Assembly (NCBI GenBank): GCA_014871385.1
Contig: CM026422.1
Location: 9,075,374-9,139,373 of the forward strand
From: Ceratodon purpureus
Taxonomy: Eukaryota; Streptophyta; Bryopsida; Pseudoditrichales; Ditrichaceae
DNA length: 64,000 bases
Direction of reading: 5' to 3'
The notes beneath the pieces were generated by a model, which saw only the letters and a list, made by a program, of their open reading frames with translations, made no database searches and was not told the DNA's origin. Every line of letters begins with the position of its first letter. Position 1 is the first letter of the stretch. Made by a program: the position numbers and the translations under genes. This document shows positions 14,100 through 27,500 of the stretch, one piece after another.

Positions 14100-15825
14100 G
14101 GTTCGCGAGGGAGTTTTAGGGGAACATTCGTTCCCAGGCGGGAAGCGCGTGCCCCAAGGAGTGCCCGGGTTCACGACCCACGTTCCCCGCACTAAACGCC
14201 GCAAGCTGGGCAGGTTGCGCGGTCTCTATATACTGTCCATCCGGACCCACCTTGTCCCCTGCCCGGGGCAGCCCAGGGGAAGCAGACGCAGTCACAAGCA
14301 GTTCACTACGTGCACTTCGTCCATCGATACCTATGTCATACTCAGTTGATACTCATATGATACCTGCTTCATACCCGAGGAGAGAATTGTGAAGAAGGCG
14401 GCAATAGCAAAGAACGGCGCGTCGGCGGCAGTTGAGGGAGCCTCGGACCGGGCAGAAGCGGGCAGGAGGGGGAGGGACCAAGAAGGGTCCAGGTCCTTAG
14501 ATGGGACCGAAAGGGAGTAAACCCAATCTCAGTAAGGGGAGCCTGGGCATCATAGTATAATAGTACTATTTTAAAAGGGAGAGGGCTAAATCATAGATCA
14601 TACTTGTCGAGGTTTGAGGCGGAGTTCCAGCCCTGAGATGGCCCATTGAATTAGGGGGCCATTAACTTGGTTATTCCTTTTTCTCTATATTGGGCCCTGT
14701 GTTGGTGAGGGGGTTTGTTTGTGGCGTTGGGGCGTGGGAAAGGTGAGCCTTGCTATAACTTATCATGACTGTCTCCGGGGGCCTCCTTGGCTTCAGTCAA
14801 AGATTTTTTTCTATGGTTGCAATCATCTCCACAAGGAACCCACCACAGCTACTCTAATTAATGATGGTTTTATAAAATTGTGCCTACTGGGCTGTGGCCT
14901 TGTGTGTTTTGTCTTCTGTGCTATCCTCTCCTTCTGTTAATCCCCTTTTAACACTTGGCTGCAAGGCTCTTAGTGCCAATGCATGGGGAGAACTGGTAGG
15001 TAGTTACAACCAACCGAGAAATTGACGTTTAACCGGTAGAGCTTGAATGTCTTAGGATATTTACGGGTTGAAAAAATAAAATTTATACATGTATCACATG
15101 AGTATCACATGAGTATCGCATGAGTATCGCATAGATATTACCCAAATATTGTCAAAAATGTCATCCATGTATCATCTACCTCTACCAAATGATTTCATGA
15201 AAGTGAGGATATTAGTTGTTTATGTCCAAAATCTTCCAGATGGCTGCTTAGTGCTGTTGATGAACCAATGATGAACCAATGGTTGGGTGGGGACAAAGGG
15301 GGTTATCTCCAAATTGTATTGCCATGTGAGGAGCATTGAGACTTGGTCTTTTTGTCCTCTTCCCACATTTCTTAAGCTAGTTAGATACAGGATGCAGCCC
15401 ACAGCCATAAAGCCTGCAGTATAGTATTGCATCCAGCTGATGCATTTTGTTGCTATGGCTCTATGACTAGTGGGTGACTTCCAATGACTAGGGAGTGAAT
15501 ACTATTAGGTTAATGCTGGGATTTCTCGTAGAGAATACGTCAAGTTTGACTGTTCGGCTATCATAAATGTCTTCATTTTCCTAGGAACATACAGCATGAT
15601 TTTCTTGATTCTAGATTCTTTTTCAACACTCCTGTATGGTCCGAGACTGTATGATCAGCAAATATTGGTGTAAGGTTCCAAGACTGCGCGAAATACCACA
15701 ATTGAACAGGTCACAAACCACAACCGGTTAACGATTTTTTGATGAAAATTGGTGTAGAGGAAGCCGAATTTTGGTATTTGAAAATTGTTGGATTGATAAA
15801 ATTAATTGGAAGGTAGGCCACGCTC
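14100..15825. other. Intergenic, no gene recognised
   Basis: The first part is GC-rich and has a TATA-like ctctatatac at 14225. The rest is AT-rich. A 12-bp tandem run (gtatcacatga / gtatcgcatga) lies at about 15091-15140. No coding similarity seen. Confidence 0.45.
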
Positions 15826-16664
15826 TTAACCCCTAAACGGCCAAGGGTGTTTTTCATCAAAACTGCCTGAAACCAGCCCCTCTTCAAAGCAAGGTGGATT
15901 TTGCAAAGTTGAGGTCTTAATTAGTACATCTAACCGTTAGATCTTGTAGCTAACTTCTATGTCTATATGTCCACCAAATCTTACACACTCATTCCTCACC
16001 AATTGCAAGATCATAACGTTCAAAGTTGAAAAACAAGTTTTTTTCCCTGCGCAAAAAGGGATCAGAAGAGTTTTGAAGGCCCAAAAAACCATTTTTTTCC
16101 ATTATGGATTTTGGGGGTTTTGATGCACGTCAAAGAAGAATGAGTTAGCTAATTGTGTTAAAAAAATTGTATTCAAAAAAGTTGTGGAAGGTTGCCAAAA
16201 CAATCATTTTCCGCTAGGGGGTGTACTGAAATTCACAAACAAAGGCCGTTTTTGGACAATAAAAATAGCATATGAAAAAAATTTGGATTAAAAATCCGAA
16301 CGGTGATAACATGCTCTACTACCTTATCTAAAAATGGCAATTTTTATTTTTAAAAAATATCAAAATCTCAATTTTTGGTGGAATTTCAAAGTTTCGTCTT
16401 TAGGCAGATTTGGGCAGTTTTGGGCAGAAATTGCTGCATTCACAGTGGCTGAGAGCCTGCCCGTGGAAGGGCGTTTTATGCTCAGAGGAGCATAACTTTT
16501 TCTCACTTCATCCAAAAAAAATAAAAATAAATATCCACATAAACCTCTTGAAAAAACCTTTTACCACAAAAAATTTCAAAAAATTTCAAGTAAATTTGAA
16601 TTTTTAGGAACCTGCCCAAATTTCAAAAACACCCATTCTAGGACAATGGCCGTTTAGGGGTTAA
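15826..16664. mobile_element. TTAA-flanked miniature inverted-repeat element
   Basis: TTAACCCCTAAACGGCC at the left is mirrored by GGCCGTTTAGGGGTTAA at the right, so TTAA stands at both ends as target duplication. The TTAA target and CCC-starting inverted repeats are the pattern of piggyBac-type elements, so I infer a non-autonomous piggyBac-like MITE. It has no coding capacity. The interior around 16250-16360 resembles, inverted, 37560-37760 of the copy at 37309-38152. Confidence 0.7.
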
Positions 16665-19600
16665 AGTACCATGGGGATGTTGGAATTGGAGATTTTTTAT
16701 ATTTTTCAACATTGGACTAAGTATTGAGCAAGTTAAGTGAGGCAAAGGTGGAATAGAAGAAACAATGACACATCAAACTTGGAAAGAGATTGGAAATAAT
16801 TGTTTTATGCATGTTTTGCGTAAAGGTGCATATCACTAATGTTCTTTTAAAAAAAATCAAATATCACATTGAATTTACAAATGATCTTTATGTTATATAC
16901 ATAAAAAATGTCTCTATTATAAACCATAAAATTTATTTTTGAATGTATTGTTTGTGGTAATAGTGGATCAATTCACATATTGATTTTGGATTAGTCTTAG
17001 TACTAGTTTAAGATGAGCCAATGCCATAACACCATAGTAAGTTTGTTCCTTGCCAAAGAAATATTTACTTTTTTTGGAAAAATAGAGTTCGTCCTCGAAA
17101 ATCAATTTTCTTGATTTTTGGTTTTTATCATAAGATCAATAAAAATATCCTCAAATGGCTTAGATATAACAAAATATCACAAAAAACGATTCATTCTATT
17201 ATTGTTTTCTTGTCTTCATAGTTTTAAATTTTTTAAATTTTTTTATTTCTTGGGATTTACCTCTGGACAAACTTGCTATGGTGTTACAGTATAACCACTA
17301 AGGGATTGGAACTACGCCCCACTTGAAAAATTGTTGAAAAATATTTACATGGGATAAAACTATGGAGTCACTCTTTTTTATTTACAATTTCTTCTTCCCT
17401 ACATAGAAAAACTAAGTCCTAAAATATATTTTTATTACTTATATACAAATTCCTAACTTTCACATTTTCTGATATTTCATTCCAAAATTCAAAAGCCCCT
17501 GGCCTCCGTCAATTCTGTAACAATCCCGAGATGCTGTTGTAAGTTGCACTATTAGTATTACACCATTCTTGGTTAGAAGCTTCTGAATGTTGAAAGATTA
17601 TTTGTTATTTTCGATCAAACAGTGTCTTGAATTCAAAATATACAAATTATTTGTAGACAGCTAATGACCATTACAAAGTGAAGATTTTCTGCTGTCAGTG
17701 ACTTGCTATTGCAATTGCAATTCAAGTTTCAACATGTGATTGGGCTACAATGTTGATCCCTAAGTTCACTTTTTTTTTTTTTTTTTTTTTTGAAGCAAAA
17801 TTCATTGCAGAGAATTAAAATACAAGCCCTCATCGGGAAAGCCCAGGGCCGGGTCACTTTTTATTCTAATATCTTGGAATGTGGTCTAGCTTGTGTAGCA
17901 TGGAGATAAATTAAGTTAGTCGCAGCAGGCCCAAAAGCATACAAAATTACACCACAGTTGTCATGGGCTTGTTTACACCCCAAAACTTGGACTTTAATCC
18001 AAAGCACAAGTGATACATTATTTTTGGCTAATAGCATAGTGACGGGGTTCCACAAAGGAGTCAGAAGTGAGTTGTTGGCCAATGTTGATGTAAATCAAAA
18101 AGGTGACAACCATAGTAAAGTAATGACAATAATAAGAATAGTAGTGTCTATGAAGTCACTATCTACTCTTGTCATGTAGGATTCTAATTAGGAAAAAAAA
18201 ATGGAGTACATTATACATGTCATTTTGATGTCATTATATGTTGTCATGATACCACACCCAATATCCGTTTTGAACTCCACTTTAAGTACAAATTTGTTTT
18301 CAATTTGCTTAGTTCTATTCTGAAGAAATATAGATCTTTTTAAGGTGCTCGATTTGGCAATCTGAAAACACCATTTGGTGCAATGGAGTGTAACTTATGA
18401 GCAAGATTCTCTAAAAAGAAAACCAAATCTGAGGGGCTTGGGTTGGCGTTTAAAGGTTAAGATAACATCAAACTATCAAATTATTCTCTAATTTCATATT
18501 GATGTCAAATTAAATATCCTTGAGTATCTTGATGGTAGACTACATAGAGTATAAATTGTTGATTGAACCCAGTAACTTTTGTGGATTTGCCATCCATTTC
18601 TACAAAGTCCTTCAAAGACTATGGGTATCCACTATTATTATGATGTGTTGAGAGGCTATTACATTGTGGAAAAATGATTAATTTCCATTCAAAATGGAGG
18701 ATTGGGTAGAAGATGGAAACAAACTCTCAAAGGATGAGCTTCTTAGTGACTTGGTGATTTTTGCCAAAACACCTTTTAAAAACCTAAATATAATCCATTT
18801 TTTATCAAAATTTTGTGATATTTGTTACATTTTTTTTTTAAACCTTATTTTCTTATCCATTTTAAATATTTGATACTTTTACAAACAGTTGCATTTCTTG
18901 TTGCAATGGTTATGGGTTGCTTCACCTTATTGGTTTTGGGAGATGTGATTGATTTTCAAACCCCCAAATTAAAATCTAAAACAGAATTTGAGATGTTGTC
19001 TCTATTTGTTACTTAATCTCATGTGTTTCATTGCTGCATTATCAATTCCCTCACTGTGCCTGGTGCCAGGCTTAAAGTTTTTCATGTGATCCTAATTTAC
19101 ATTAACAAACAAGTTACTGCCAGGCAACTTTAATTTTTTAAGAAATGTACCCTGTCACTTTCTATTATTATTTTTCCAGACAAGAGCGGATGAAGAATGC
19201 ATTTTGAGATTCATTTGTTCCAAAAACACCACATAAATTAATTTTTTTGAAAAATTAATAAAAATCTGCATTTGCTGGATAAATTAGATTGTACAGTTCC
19301 GGTATTGCAGAGGTTTGATGGTTCTGGATTATGTGGACGCAAATATTTCAAGCAACTCTCAGAGAAGCAAGTTTTAACCCTAAAGTTTCTTGGTGTTTTT
19401 GGAGCGGAACTGTCAAAAATTGACTATTTTTTACTCTAGGTTTGATTTTAAGCAAATTTTAGTAGATTCAGCCATAAGATCTTAAAATTAACTTGACTTA
19501 CTATTCATACATTGAAATTAGAGCGTTTATTTTTCTTCATTTGTGAGATCGTAAAGATCGAAATGGGTTGATTTTTTTAGGAATTAAAGAACCTTTTTTT

Positions 19601-21064
19601 TTTTCAAGCTTTGAAACCTACCCTTGTAAATCTCATATGTACCTCAATTTAAATAACGTGGTAACTGAAGTAGGAATCTTGTTAAAAATAAAATACAATA
19701 AAAAAAAAAAAAAATATGTTTAAAATAAAAAGTTTTTTTTTTCAACCCACATTTGAATAACAAACGGGTTTGTTAATGAAAAATTCCCACAAAATCATAA
19801 ATTTACCAAAACATTCATACAGTCAGTTTGCAATAAAATCTTCATCCTCAAAAATTTCAAGCCAAAATATTACTTTTTACCACTTCATTTTAATCAAAAA
19901 GATCTGAATTGTTTTTAAAACAACTTTAGACGTTGACTATGCAACTCCCGAAACCTCCTTGCTCTGGCCCTTGTACCAACTCAGTCTCCCAACCCTGCCT
20001 TGCTCTCTTATTCCCTTCCCCCTCACCATCTTCCTTCTCGACTTGAGTTCATATTTGATTCACATCATCTACAACAAGTGTATGTACTGTACAGTACAGT
20101 ACTACAAGATTCAATAATACATGTTTTTGGACCCTTCCTAACTGATGTTTCTTCTCCTTCCGGTGTAAAATTCAATGGACAGCTGAACAGAAAAATGGTA
20201 AAATGGGTCCATCAGCAATAATATTGTCTGCTGTTGTCCAGCACTGCACAATGGCTCAAGCTTCATTGTATTATTTTGGTGAAAGGATGAAGGCTGTCCA
20301 AGGTATTTGAAAATGACAGAAGGATTATGTTTAACAGTTTGTGGAGGACCAACTTTTTAAATGCATACTTGATGACTTGGTCCTGCTTTGGAAAAACAAT
20401 ATAAATACATGTCAATTGTGTTGGTAGAGTGCAATGCCTGTTGGTTCAGAAAATTTGCAGACTTATAATTTAGTGCAGAGCTTAGCTGGAATTCATAGTT
20501 ACCAAGAATGTTGTACCCGTAGATTTAATTCATGCGCAATATATTGTCAATATGGTTAACATTATGTTTTTAGATAACACTTTATTTGAGGATATATGAG
20601 AAGCATTCAAGGAGTACAATTTTTTGGGAGGCATTTTTTGGATGAATTTATAAAGTTGAAAAACACCATGAATAAAAATGAGCACCTTAAGCCTTGAAAC
20701 TCTAAACAATTGTATTGTATTAAATAAAAACTAAATTCATGATTTAAAAAAAAAAAATTGGTTCTTAAGAGGATTGATATAATTTCCATGAATGGGATAA
20801 TTTCTTAAATTTGAAAAAATTACATCCATATTAATCCAAAATGAATATGTTCAAAAATAGGTGTCATTGGTTTAATTTAAAATAAATAATAATGATGTTT
20901 TTTGGACCAAAATTTACATGCTTGTGCATCTTGTATAGTACCACATGTCCAAATTCAGACCAAATAGTCTAAATTAACCCATGTAAATTACTTCTATATT
21001 AATGTTAAATTTGAAAAGACTACATAGAAGAATCAAAGATGTTAGCTATCTTTTGAAAAAAAGA
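16665..21064. other. AT-rich intergenic region with repeat debris
   Basis: No gene recognised. Isolated ends like those of the TTAA element family occur: a right-type end ggcgtttaaaggttaa at 18445-18460 and a left-type end ttaaccctaaag near 19374 followed by family-like sequence. Their partner ends are not clear. Several homopolymer runs are present. Confidence 0.4.
17770..17860 (-). mobile_element. Probable retroposon 3' tail (LINE-like)
   Basis: A run of about 22 T precedes sequence that, read on the minus strand, ends ...attctctgcaatgaattttgcttc-polyA. This looks like the polyadenylated end of a plant LINE or other retroposon in antisense. The body beyond about 17860 is not recognisable. 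Confidence 0.3.
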
Positions 21065-21431
21065 TTAACCCTTAAACGTCATTTTGAATTTTTGATGTCC
21101 GGCCGGGCAGCCCGAAATTGGATCACGGCATCTTTTGTGCTTGGGCATCATGAATAGTGCATTTTTTGAACTTGGGCATCATGAATGAACCAATCAATGA
21201 TGAGCTTGCAACCTATGTGCAACCCCTACCTACCTACCATAATCCTTTCAAAGCACAAATCACTCATACAAATTGTGAATTGAATTGTAAAATTTCACTT
21301 TGAGAATGCACAATGAGAAGGTGATTAGAATGATATAAAAAATTAAGTGAAAAGTTGAGTTCAGTAAGAGCTACAGAGAAGATTCTCTGGAAATAGAGCC
21401 CCTCGGGTCATGAAAGACGTTTAAGAGTTAA
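21065..21431. mobile_element. Short TTAA-flanked MITE, 367 bp
   Basis: TTAACCCTTAAACGTC at the left and GACGTTTAAGAGTTAA at the right form near-perfect inverted repeats with TTAA at each end. It belongs with the elements at 15826 and 37309 by its ends but is internally shorter. Confidence 0.7.
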
Positions 21432-22218
21432 GTCCCGTCTCCGGAGGTGAATAATTGTCCCGTTCAAGAGTATCTCAATTTAGATGTTAGTTCGTTATCT
21501 TCCTAGGAAAAAAAATAAAAAAATAACGTCAAAATTTTTAGATATCAATAAAAAGATTCAATGTTTGCACTTAATTAAATTGAAGATGTTTATTTCTACT
21601 GTTTTCTTTTTTAAAAACAGAAATAGAAGAAGCAATATATAAATCCAATAAAGAGAAATAAAGTAAAGAAAAAGTAACAGGAATAGTAGTCCCACACTAA
21701 TATGGAGACTTACACTCGAGTCTCATCACAGCAGAAGGAAAATTTTCATGATAAGTTCAGGTAGCACAACTCCTTTCACAACCCCGTTTCCAAAGAAAAA
21801 TAAATAAATAGAAATCTCATGGTAGCAAATAGAAAATTAGAAAAAGGAGAAATCACCAAAATAAACCATTTGTATTTCCCAAATAAAATAGAAAATCACA
21901 ACACTTGAATTCAGGCGATCTCAGTCACCAAGGGGCCTGGTCAAATGAGGAATACACTAAAGTTACAACACCTGTGTCAGCACGCAGACCCCTGCCACGT
22001 CGGACAATCAATCAACTACACCGCAATCGCGTTGGGGGAGAGGAGGCCTGTTCTGCGTGGAACATGTCGTCGTCTCCAACCCTCAGCCTGCGCACTATGG
22101 TCGAGAGAGGCCAGTACTCAAACCCATCACCGCAACCCAAAACCCATAACATCTATATTAACCTAATGCGTCAGATTCAAATCTACATAATTTATAGATT
22201 TGGTTTGTTTTAGGTGTA
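21432..22218. other. Upstream region of the OEP7-like gene
   Basis: AT-rich until about 21900, then GC-richer. It should contain the promoter of the plus-strand gene. I could not fix a TATA box or start site. Confidence 0.35.
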
Positions 22219-22375
22219 GTGACGGATTTGTGTATGGGTGCCTTAGGGCTGATGATTGGCATGATGTTGCCCAAGCGCACTCAACACCTCGCTTTGCGCA
22301 ACTTGGACAGTGAATTCGGAGGTGAGATCGAAGTCCTTACTGCACGGTTCGGCGCTCAGGCGGTTCTCGTCCCAG

Positions 22376-22725
22376 GTATGATTCCACCTATAATCTCAGA
22401 TGACTGATGCGCTTGTTTTGGGGTTTGATTGAGTGTTGTGGATGGAGTGGTGATCTGTGGAAGATCGATGTGAGGTTCGATTTTTTTTCCATGGGTTAGG
22501 GTTTTCAATTGACTTCATGATGGGTATTCGTATGACGGGGATTGAAGACTAGGAGGAGTGGAGGTTTGAGTTAATACAGGTGGGATGATTGGTATTGGAT
22601 GGGTGTATGTTGATGAATTGTGGAGTGAGAGTGTTTGGATAATTTCGTTTTATTATTATTAGGGGATTCTTCGCCATAGCTGATGAAATTCTGAGAGTCA
22701 GCTCGGTGAACTGATGGCTTATGCA
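22376..22725 (+). other. Probable 5' UTR intron of the OEP7-like gene
   Basis: Donor CCCAG|GTATGA at 22375/22376 and acceptor CTTATGCAG|GACTGG at 22725/22726, 29 nt before the ATG. The leader exon would lie at about 22220-22375. Inferred from splice signals. Confidence 0.5.
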
Positions 22726-22754
22726 GGACTGGGTAGGAAGCGGGAGGGGTGGCC

Positions 22755-23024
22755 ATGGGGGCGATAGAGACGTCTATACTGGTGGTGGTAGCGTTGATTC
22801 TTGGCTGGGGAGCTGTGGAGATAGCTTGTAAGCCATGCATGGAATCGGGCAGATCAGCGATAAACAGATCCCTGGATCCCGATTACGACCCGGACGATGA
22901 GATTGCCAACACTCCTTATGTGGAAGCTCCCGCACGGCCTGTCGAGAAGGAGGAGGAGCCAGCTTTTCCTGAGAGCCCTAAGAAGTCCTACAAGGTGGTC
23001 AAGGGGGAGCCTTCAGACATCTGA
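22755..23024 (+). CDS. OEP7: Chloroplast outer-envelope protein, OEP7-like
   Basis: An 89-aa protein starting at a strong-context ATG (GGCCATGGGG). OEP7-type proteins are signal-anchored in the plastid outer envelope with no cleaved transit peptide. The resemblance is in the start (MGAIE), one hydrophobic segment (about residues 6-24, VVVALILGWGAVEIA) ending in a Lys-containing flank (CKPCMES), and the downstream acidic DPDYDPDDE motif matching the DPDD motif of angiosperm OEP7. The C-terminal half is longer than usual (angiosperm forms are about 64 aa), charged, and rich in Pro/Glu/Lys. The coding region is a single exon, with a probable leader intron. It is convergent with the FREE1 gene. 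Confidence 0.8.
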   Translation: MGAIETSILVVVALILGWGAVEIACKPCMESGRSAINRSLDPDYDPDDEIANTPYVEAPARPVEKEEEPAFPESPKKSYKVVKGEPSDI

Positions 23025-24536
23025 GGAGTGTTTAATCTCAGCGATCACCTCTCCAAGAATGTCCATCTCTGGTGTGCACAAGGGCGTGGTATAGTGTACC
23101 TGCGCTTGTGCACAACGTGGTGATGCTGCTCATTTTCGCCTGCTGTTGCTTGTAGTGCTTGGACCTGCTCAAGCTCAGGGGTGTATTTTGTATGTCTATG
23201 TAAAGCGAAGGGCTACTTGAAGCTGACTTCATTGTAATTGTGTCGGGGGTTATTTAATGCTTCATTTGCAACCTGTGCGTTGTAACGGCAGCATTGGCGT
23301 TGCACTGTGTGTGTGGCATCTTCAGTACATCGTCAGGCTCGATTGAGGCTACTAAAATGTGAGAACTCGTTTCGTACTTGTTTGGAAGCTTTCTTTTAAT
23401 GGATCCTCAAGTTCGTTTACTGGTATCATTCAGTACATATTACGGTAAAATGTGTGGTGAATGATTTAGACTCTAGAGTGACTTCAGCATCCATTTAATT
23501 TTTTGTTTTGGACCAGAAATGGTACGGTACAAGCAAGTGCTGCACCTTTGTATGTGTTGCACGGAATTTGATATTGTAGACTAGGACTTGCATAGGAACC
23601 AATCTCAAGATGATTTCTATTCCTCAGAAACTGAACTAAAATGAAGGAATACCAGTAGAATTTAGTGCTGTTTGATTGTGTCATTGTGTTACAATTGTTC
23701 TAGACCCGTACAGAGCTGAAATCAAGCATTCCACGCAAACGTTAAGTATTATCTTGGATGATAGTACCAGATTTGAGCTCAGCTACAAGTTCTGGAATAG
23801 TTCGAGTTTGAAGACAAAAATGTTTCATACAGCTTTACATTCAAATGCTGAGAATACAAAAACTTGGGAAAAAAGCTTTACTCCATTTGTGCCAACGTTT
23901 ACAAAGCTTTCTACAACACTTAACTACACTTGCCCTCCGTGGTACGTCTGATATAATGTAATGAGAGTGATTTATGATGGAGCTGAATTCAAGGTGATCT
24001 GACCAAATTATAAACTTGTCAAGGTGAACACATCAACGAAACCTTCGTTTCTGCAGGTTTCACGTGCCAATTTTCTATGCAAATGGTAACACTACATACA
24101 ATCGAAATTAAGGGTTGCACACACCAATGACCTGAATTAGAGCTTTGGTTAAAACTCAAACATCAGCGTCCTTAGACAGGTTCTTCAATCAAGCACCCTG
24201 TCAAAAAAGGTGGTCAAAGACACCCATATTACCGATTTGCACCCTACTAAGATTCATAACCATCTTAGGAAGGTAAAGAAAAAGGTCATGAGTGATAAGA
24301 TCCACTTTTCAGTAGTGCATAACCAAGACTAGGATACTAATAATACTGGAAACAAACTTGTGAGTTCTAATTCTGTACAAAACGACATAATTAACCACGT
24401 TGACCCCTTCTGAAGCTCGCTAGACCTTGAGAGAACCACCATGAAATGGGCTCCAAGATGGATAGATGTAAGGTAAAGAGCCGCTTGAAGAATGAAGATC
24501 ATAAGTGCGTGCTATACCAAAGATCTACCTTGGAGA
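23025..24536. other. Intergenic between convergent genes
   Basis: Holds the 3' UTRs of the OEP7-like (+) and FREE1 (-) genes. No further gene or repeat seen. Confidence 0.5.
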
Positions 24537-27500
24537 TTAGGCGCTGACAAGAAATGGATGTTGACAGACACCGCATTCAACCGTTTCTGTCCCAGAGCTG
24601 GGAACTTGAACCTGTCCAACACGCAAATAGAGAACGTCAGGCACAAAAGAAATTGAAGTAATTGCATGGCACGGCATGATAAACTTCCATTTAAAAATGA
24701 TTCGCAAAAGAGTTTAACTTCAAAGGTGTCGAGAAAAAGACCTGCAGATGAACGGTGCAAGTAGGACAGGCGACCTCGCGCATTCTCGGGCCAGAGCCCT
24801 GCGTTGCAGATGAACTATAGCTGCTCCCTTGTACATGGTTCGAAGAAGACTCAGTACCACAAGTTGGACAACGTGAGTTTCCGCCTGACACCAATGATAT
24901 GTTTCCACACTTACTGCACTTGAGGACAGAGGTACCCGAGCCTTTGTTACCAGTACTTCCCGTGGTCCCTTTACTGCCACCGCTGTCTCTCCTTCCTGCA
25001 TTCCTCTCAAGTTCTTCCTGCACATTTTGGAACATTCCAAGCAATAGCATTTAGAATCCATACTCACTGCAGACACAACACAGAATGCGTTCCATTTCAA
25101 CATAGCGTTGCCAAAGAGAGATTACTATTTCACAAGGATACAGTTGCTGCCCATTTACCTGCAACTTCTTCGCCAAATCTTCATGGGTACGCTGAACGGG
25201 TACTTTGCTTACTTCCTTGGCGTTGGATAGTCTCTGTGTTACCTCGGCCTGACGACACCATAAACCAAAATTGTCAGATTCAAATGGACGAATGCAAGAA
25301 AGTAGTCCGACCGTTTTGCTATTCTTGACGCCATTAATCAAGTTGTAAACATGTTCGATAAAAACTGGTAGTAAAAACTTTTAAAACTCCGTAAGTGAAG
25401 ATTGACCACCCTGAAGAAAAACAGACTTTCAGAAGCCAATGCTTGCATTTGAATAGGCAACCACAACTCTTTTAGTGCAAATTAGAGATAAGATACAAAT
25501 TAAAATCAAATGTAATCCTACAATCTGGAGTCCAAAAACTGGATCTGAGTCATTGCAACTCTGTTCGTGCAACCTCTACATGGTTCTTGCCCGAGACTAA
25601 TAAGGTTTCAAAAACTCACCAAACAACGATCGCAAACGCGTACAGCTTGGGCACCGTCTTCCGATGTGAGTGGAGTCCTCCCTCTTGTGCACCTATCGCA
25701 AAATACGTCTCCACAATTTCTACAATGATGCTGTTGTACCCACACCAGAAGCAGAAACACTTCAATCAATTGATATTCTAAAATATCGAAGTCCATTCAG
25801 ATATTTTAAAAACCATTCACATTACTTATAATCTTCAAAAATCACATGTTTACAAGCTTGACTTTCAGAGAAAAGCGACACCACTTCATGATCGCATAAA
25901 AACTTAAAACGTCATATGCTAAGTGAGATCTAGTCTTGCTCTTCAACATAAAGCAGTTATCCAAATACGACCGACTGGATAAGCAATGTGCCAAAAAAAA
26001 CATGGCCTCTCAAGAGGCCAAGGAACCAAACATGCTCTTCACCATTAGTGACTATCAGGTAGAGGTAGAGGCATACCCGTCGAACAAACGCAGAAAAATC
26101 AGCATCGCAATTGCTGCACTTCGTAGCTGCTTCGTCTGGCACCTGTAAATTTAATACCAAACATAAGATGAAGGCAAAGCGGAGTGGGTTTACACATGAA
26201 AAATCATTGATACATAGTTTTAGATGACTATTAGAAGAAATACGATTTCTGCTGGAAATGAAGGATATTCGCGCAATCGTTAGGGGAGATAAGTACCCAG
26301 TGCTGCTTCTCCTCCTCAGTGAGTGCTCGAGGTCGAAGCGAAACCCAGTCCACTATGGAACTCTTTCGTGGGAGACCAGTATCAGAAGGTGCGGTGCTTC
26401 CAGCACTGGACTTATCCGGGGCATCTTTGTCAACCATCTCACATAGCTGCACCTCCAAAGTACGCATCACGTTTGTTAGACATCACCAAAGACTACAAAT
26501 TCTTAAACCTATCATGAGCTTGAATTAAATACGAAGGAAAGAAAGAACTAACATATTGACGACCTGATTCAGGAACTAGTTCTACTGAACATAAACACAA
26601 CTGCAAAAAACAAACCTGAACACATGCAGCAGTGATCGTGTCAAGAATAGCACTGGTGGTGTATTGACTTGACTGCAGCCGTATACAGCGTTGCTCGATG
26701 TCAACTGAACTCTTTGCCCAAAAGGTAAAGATTGCAGGCTCGTTCACCTGTTCCCCACATTCTAAGGCATGAGCCTGACCATCCGGTAAACAGTAAAACA
26801 ACAACAACAAGAAGAAGCTGTTGGCCTTAAAGTAAACCTTTGAATTAAAGGAATTAGAAATGAAGAGTTACCTCCCACCGAGTGATCGTCTCTAATGGGT
26901 AAATACGCAGAATTCTACTTGTGCTAGGATCCAACATGCGAACACCATCAAGACCTATCTGCAGTCCACATCAAAATCCAGTAAAATTTAGTCACGTTTT
27001 CAGCTCATTGAGAATTATTTCATGTCACTATCTTGAACATGAAAAGACGCATTCTCATCATTACTTCACGTCCACAATGCCCTCGCTAAAGATTAAATAA
27101 TAAATCCCTAGTTTCTACGTCGCCCTAGAAAACGAAAGTAAACACATTGACAACAGGAGATATAAGAAATAAGTAAACCATTCGAATTGCCTTTTGGTGG
27201 TTAATTACAGCCACTGAGCCTAACATCAACCCTGCAGAAGGAGACTGAAATTGATGAGATAGAGAACCTGACAAATAACATCTTTCGCGGTGGAGGAGCT
27301 CATGTCAGAAAGCAACTTCACACGATATTTTTGAATTCCTCCACCTGTGTTATCACTTTCCGTCTTGGGCACAGCCCTCGCCACTTTAGATCCACCCGAG
27401 CTTCCAAAGCTTCCCCTAGATTCCCCAGTACCCCACGAACCCCCTCCTGTCCCCCGAGCACCATAAGGCTCCCCTGCCTGACCCCCATCATACGCATAAA

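Noticed and set aside
13800-14720. Possible LTR or promoter of a retroelement around the GGGAACA cluster and TATA-like site at 14225
   Set aside because: I found no matching second copy, primer-binding site or coding remnant in the window.
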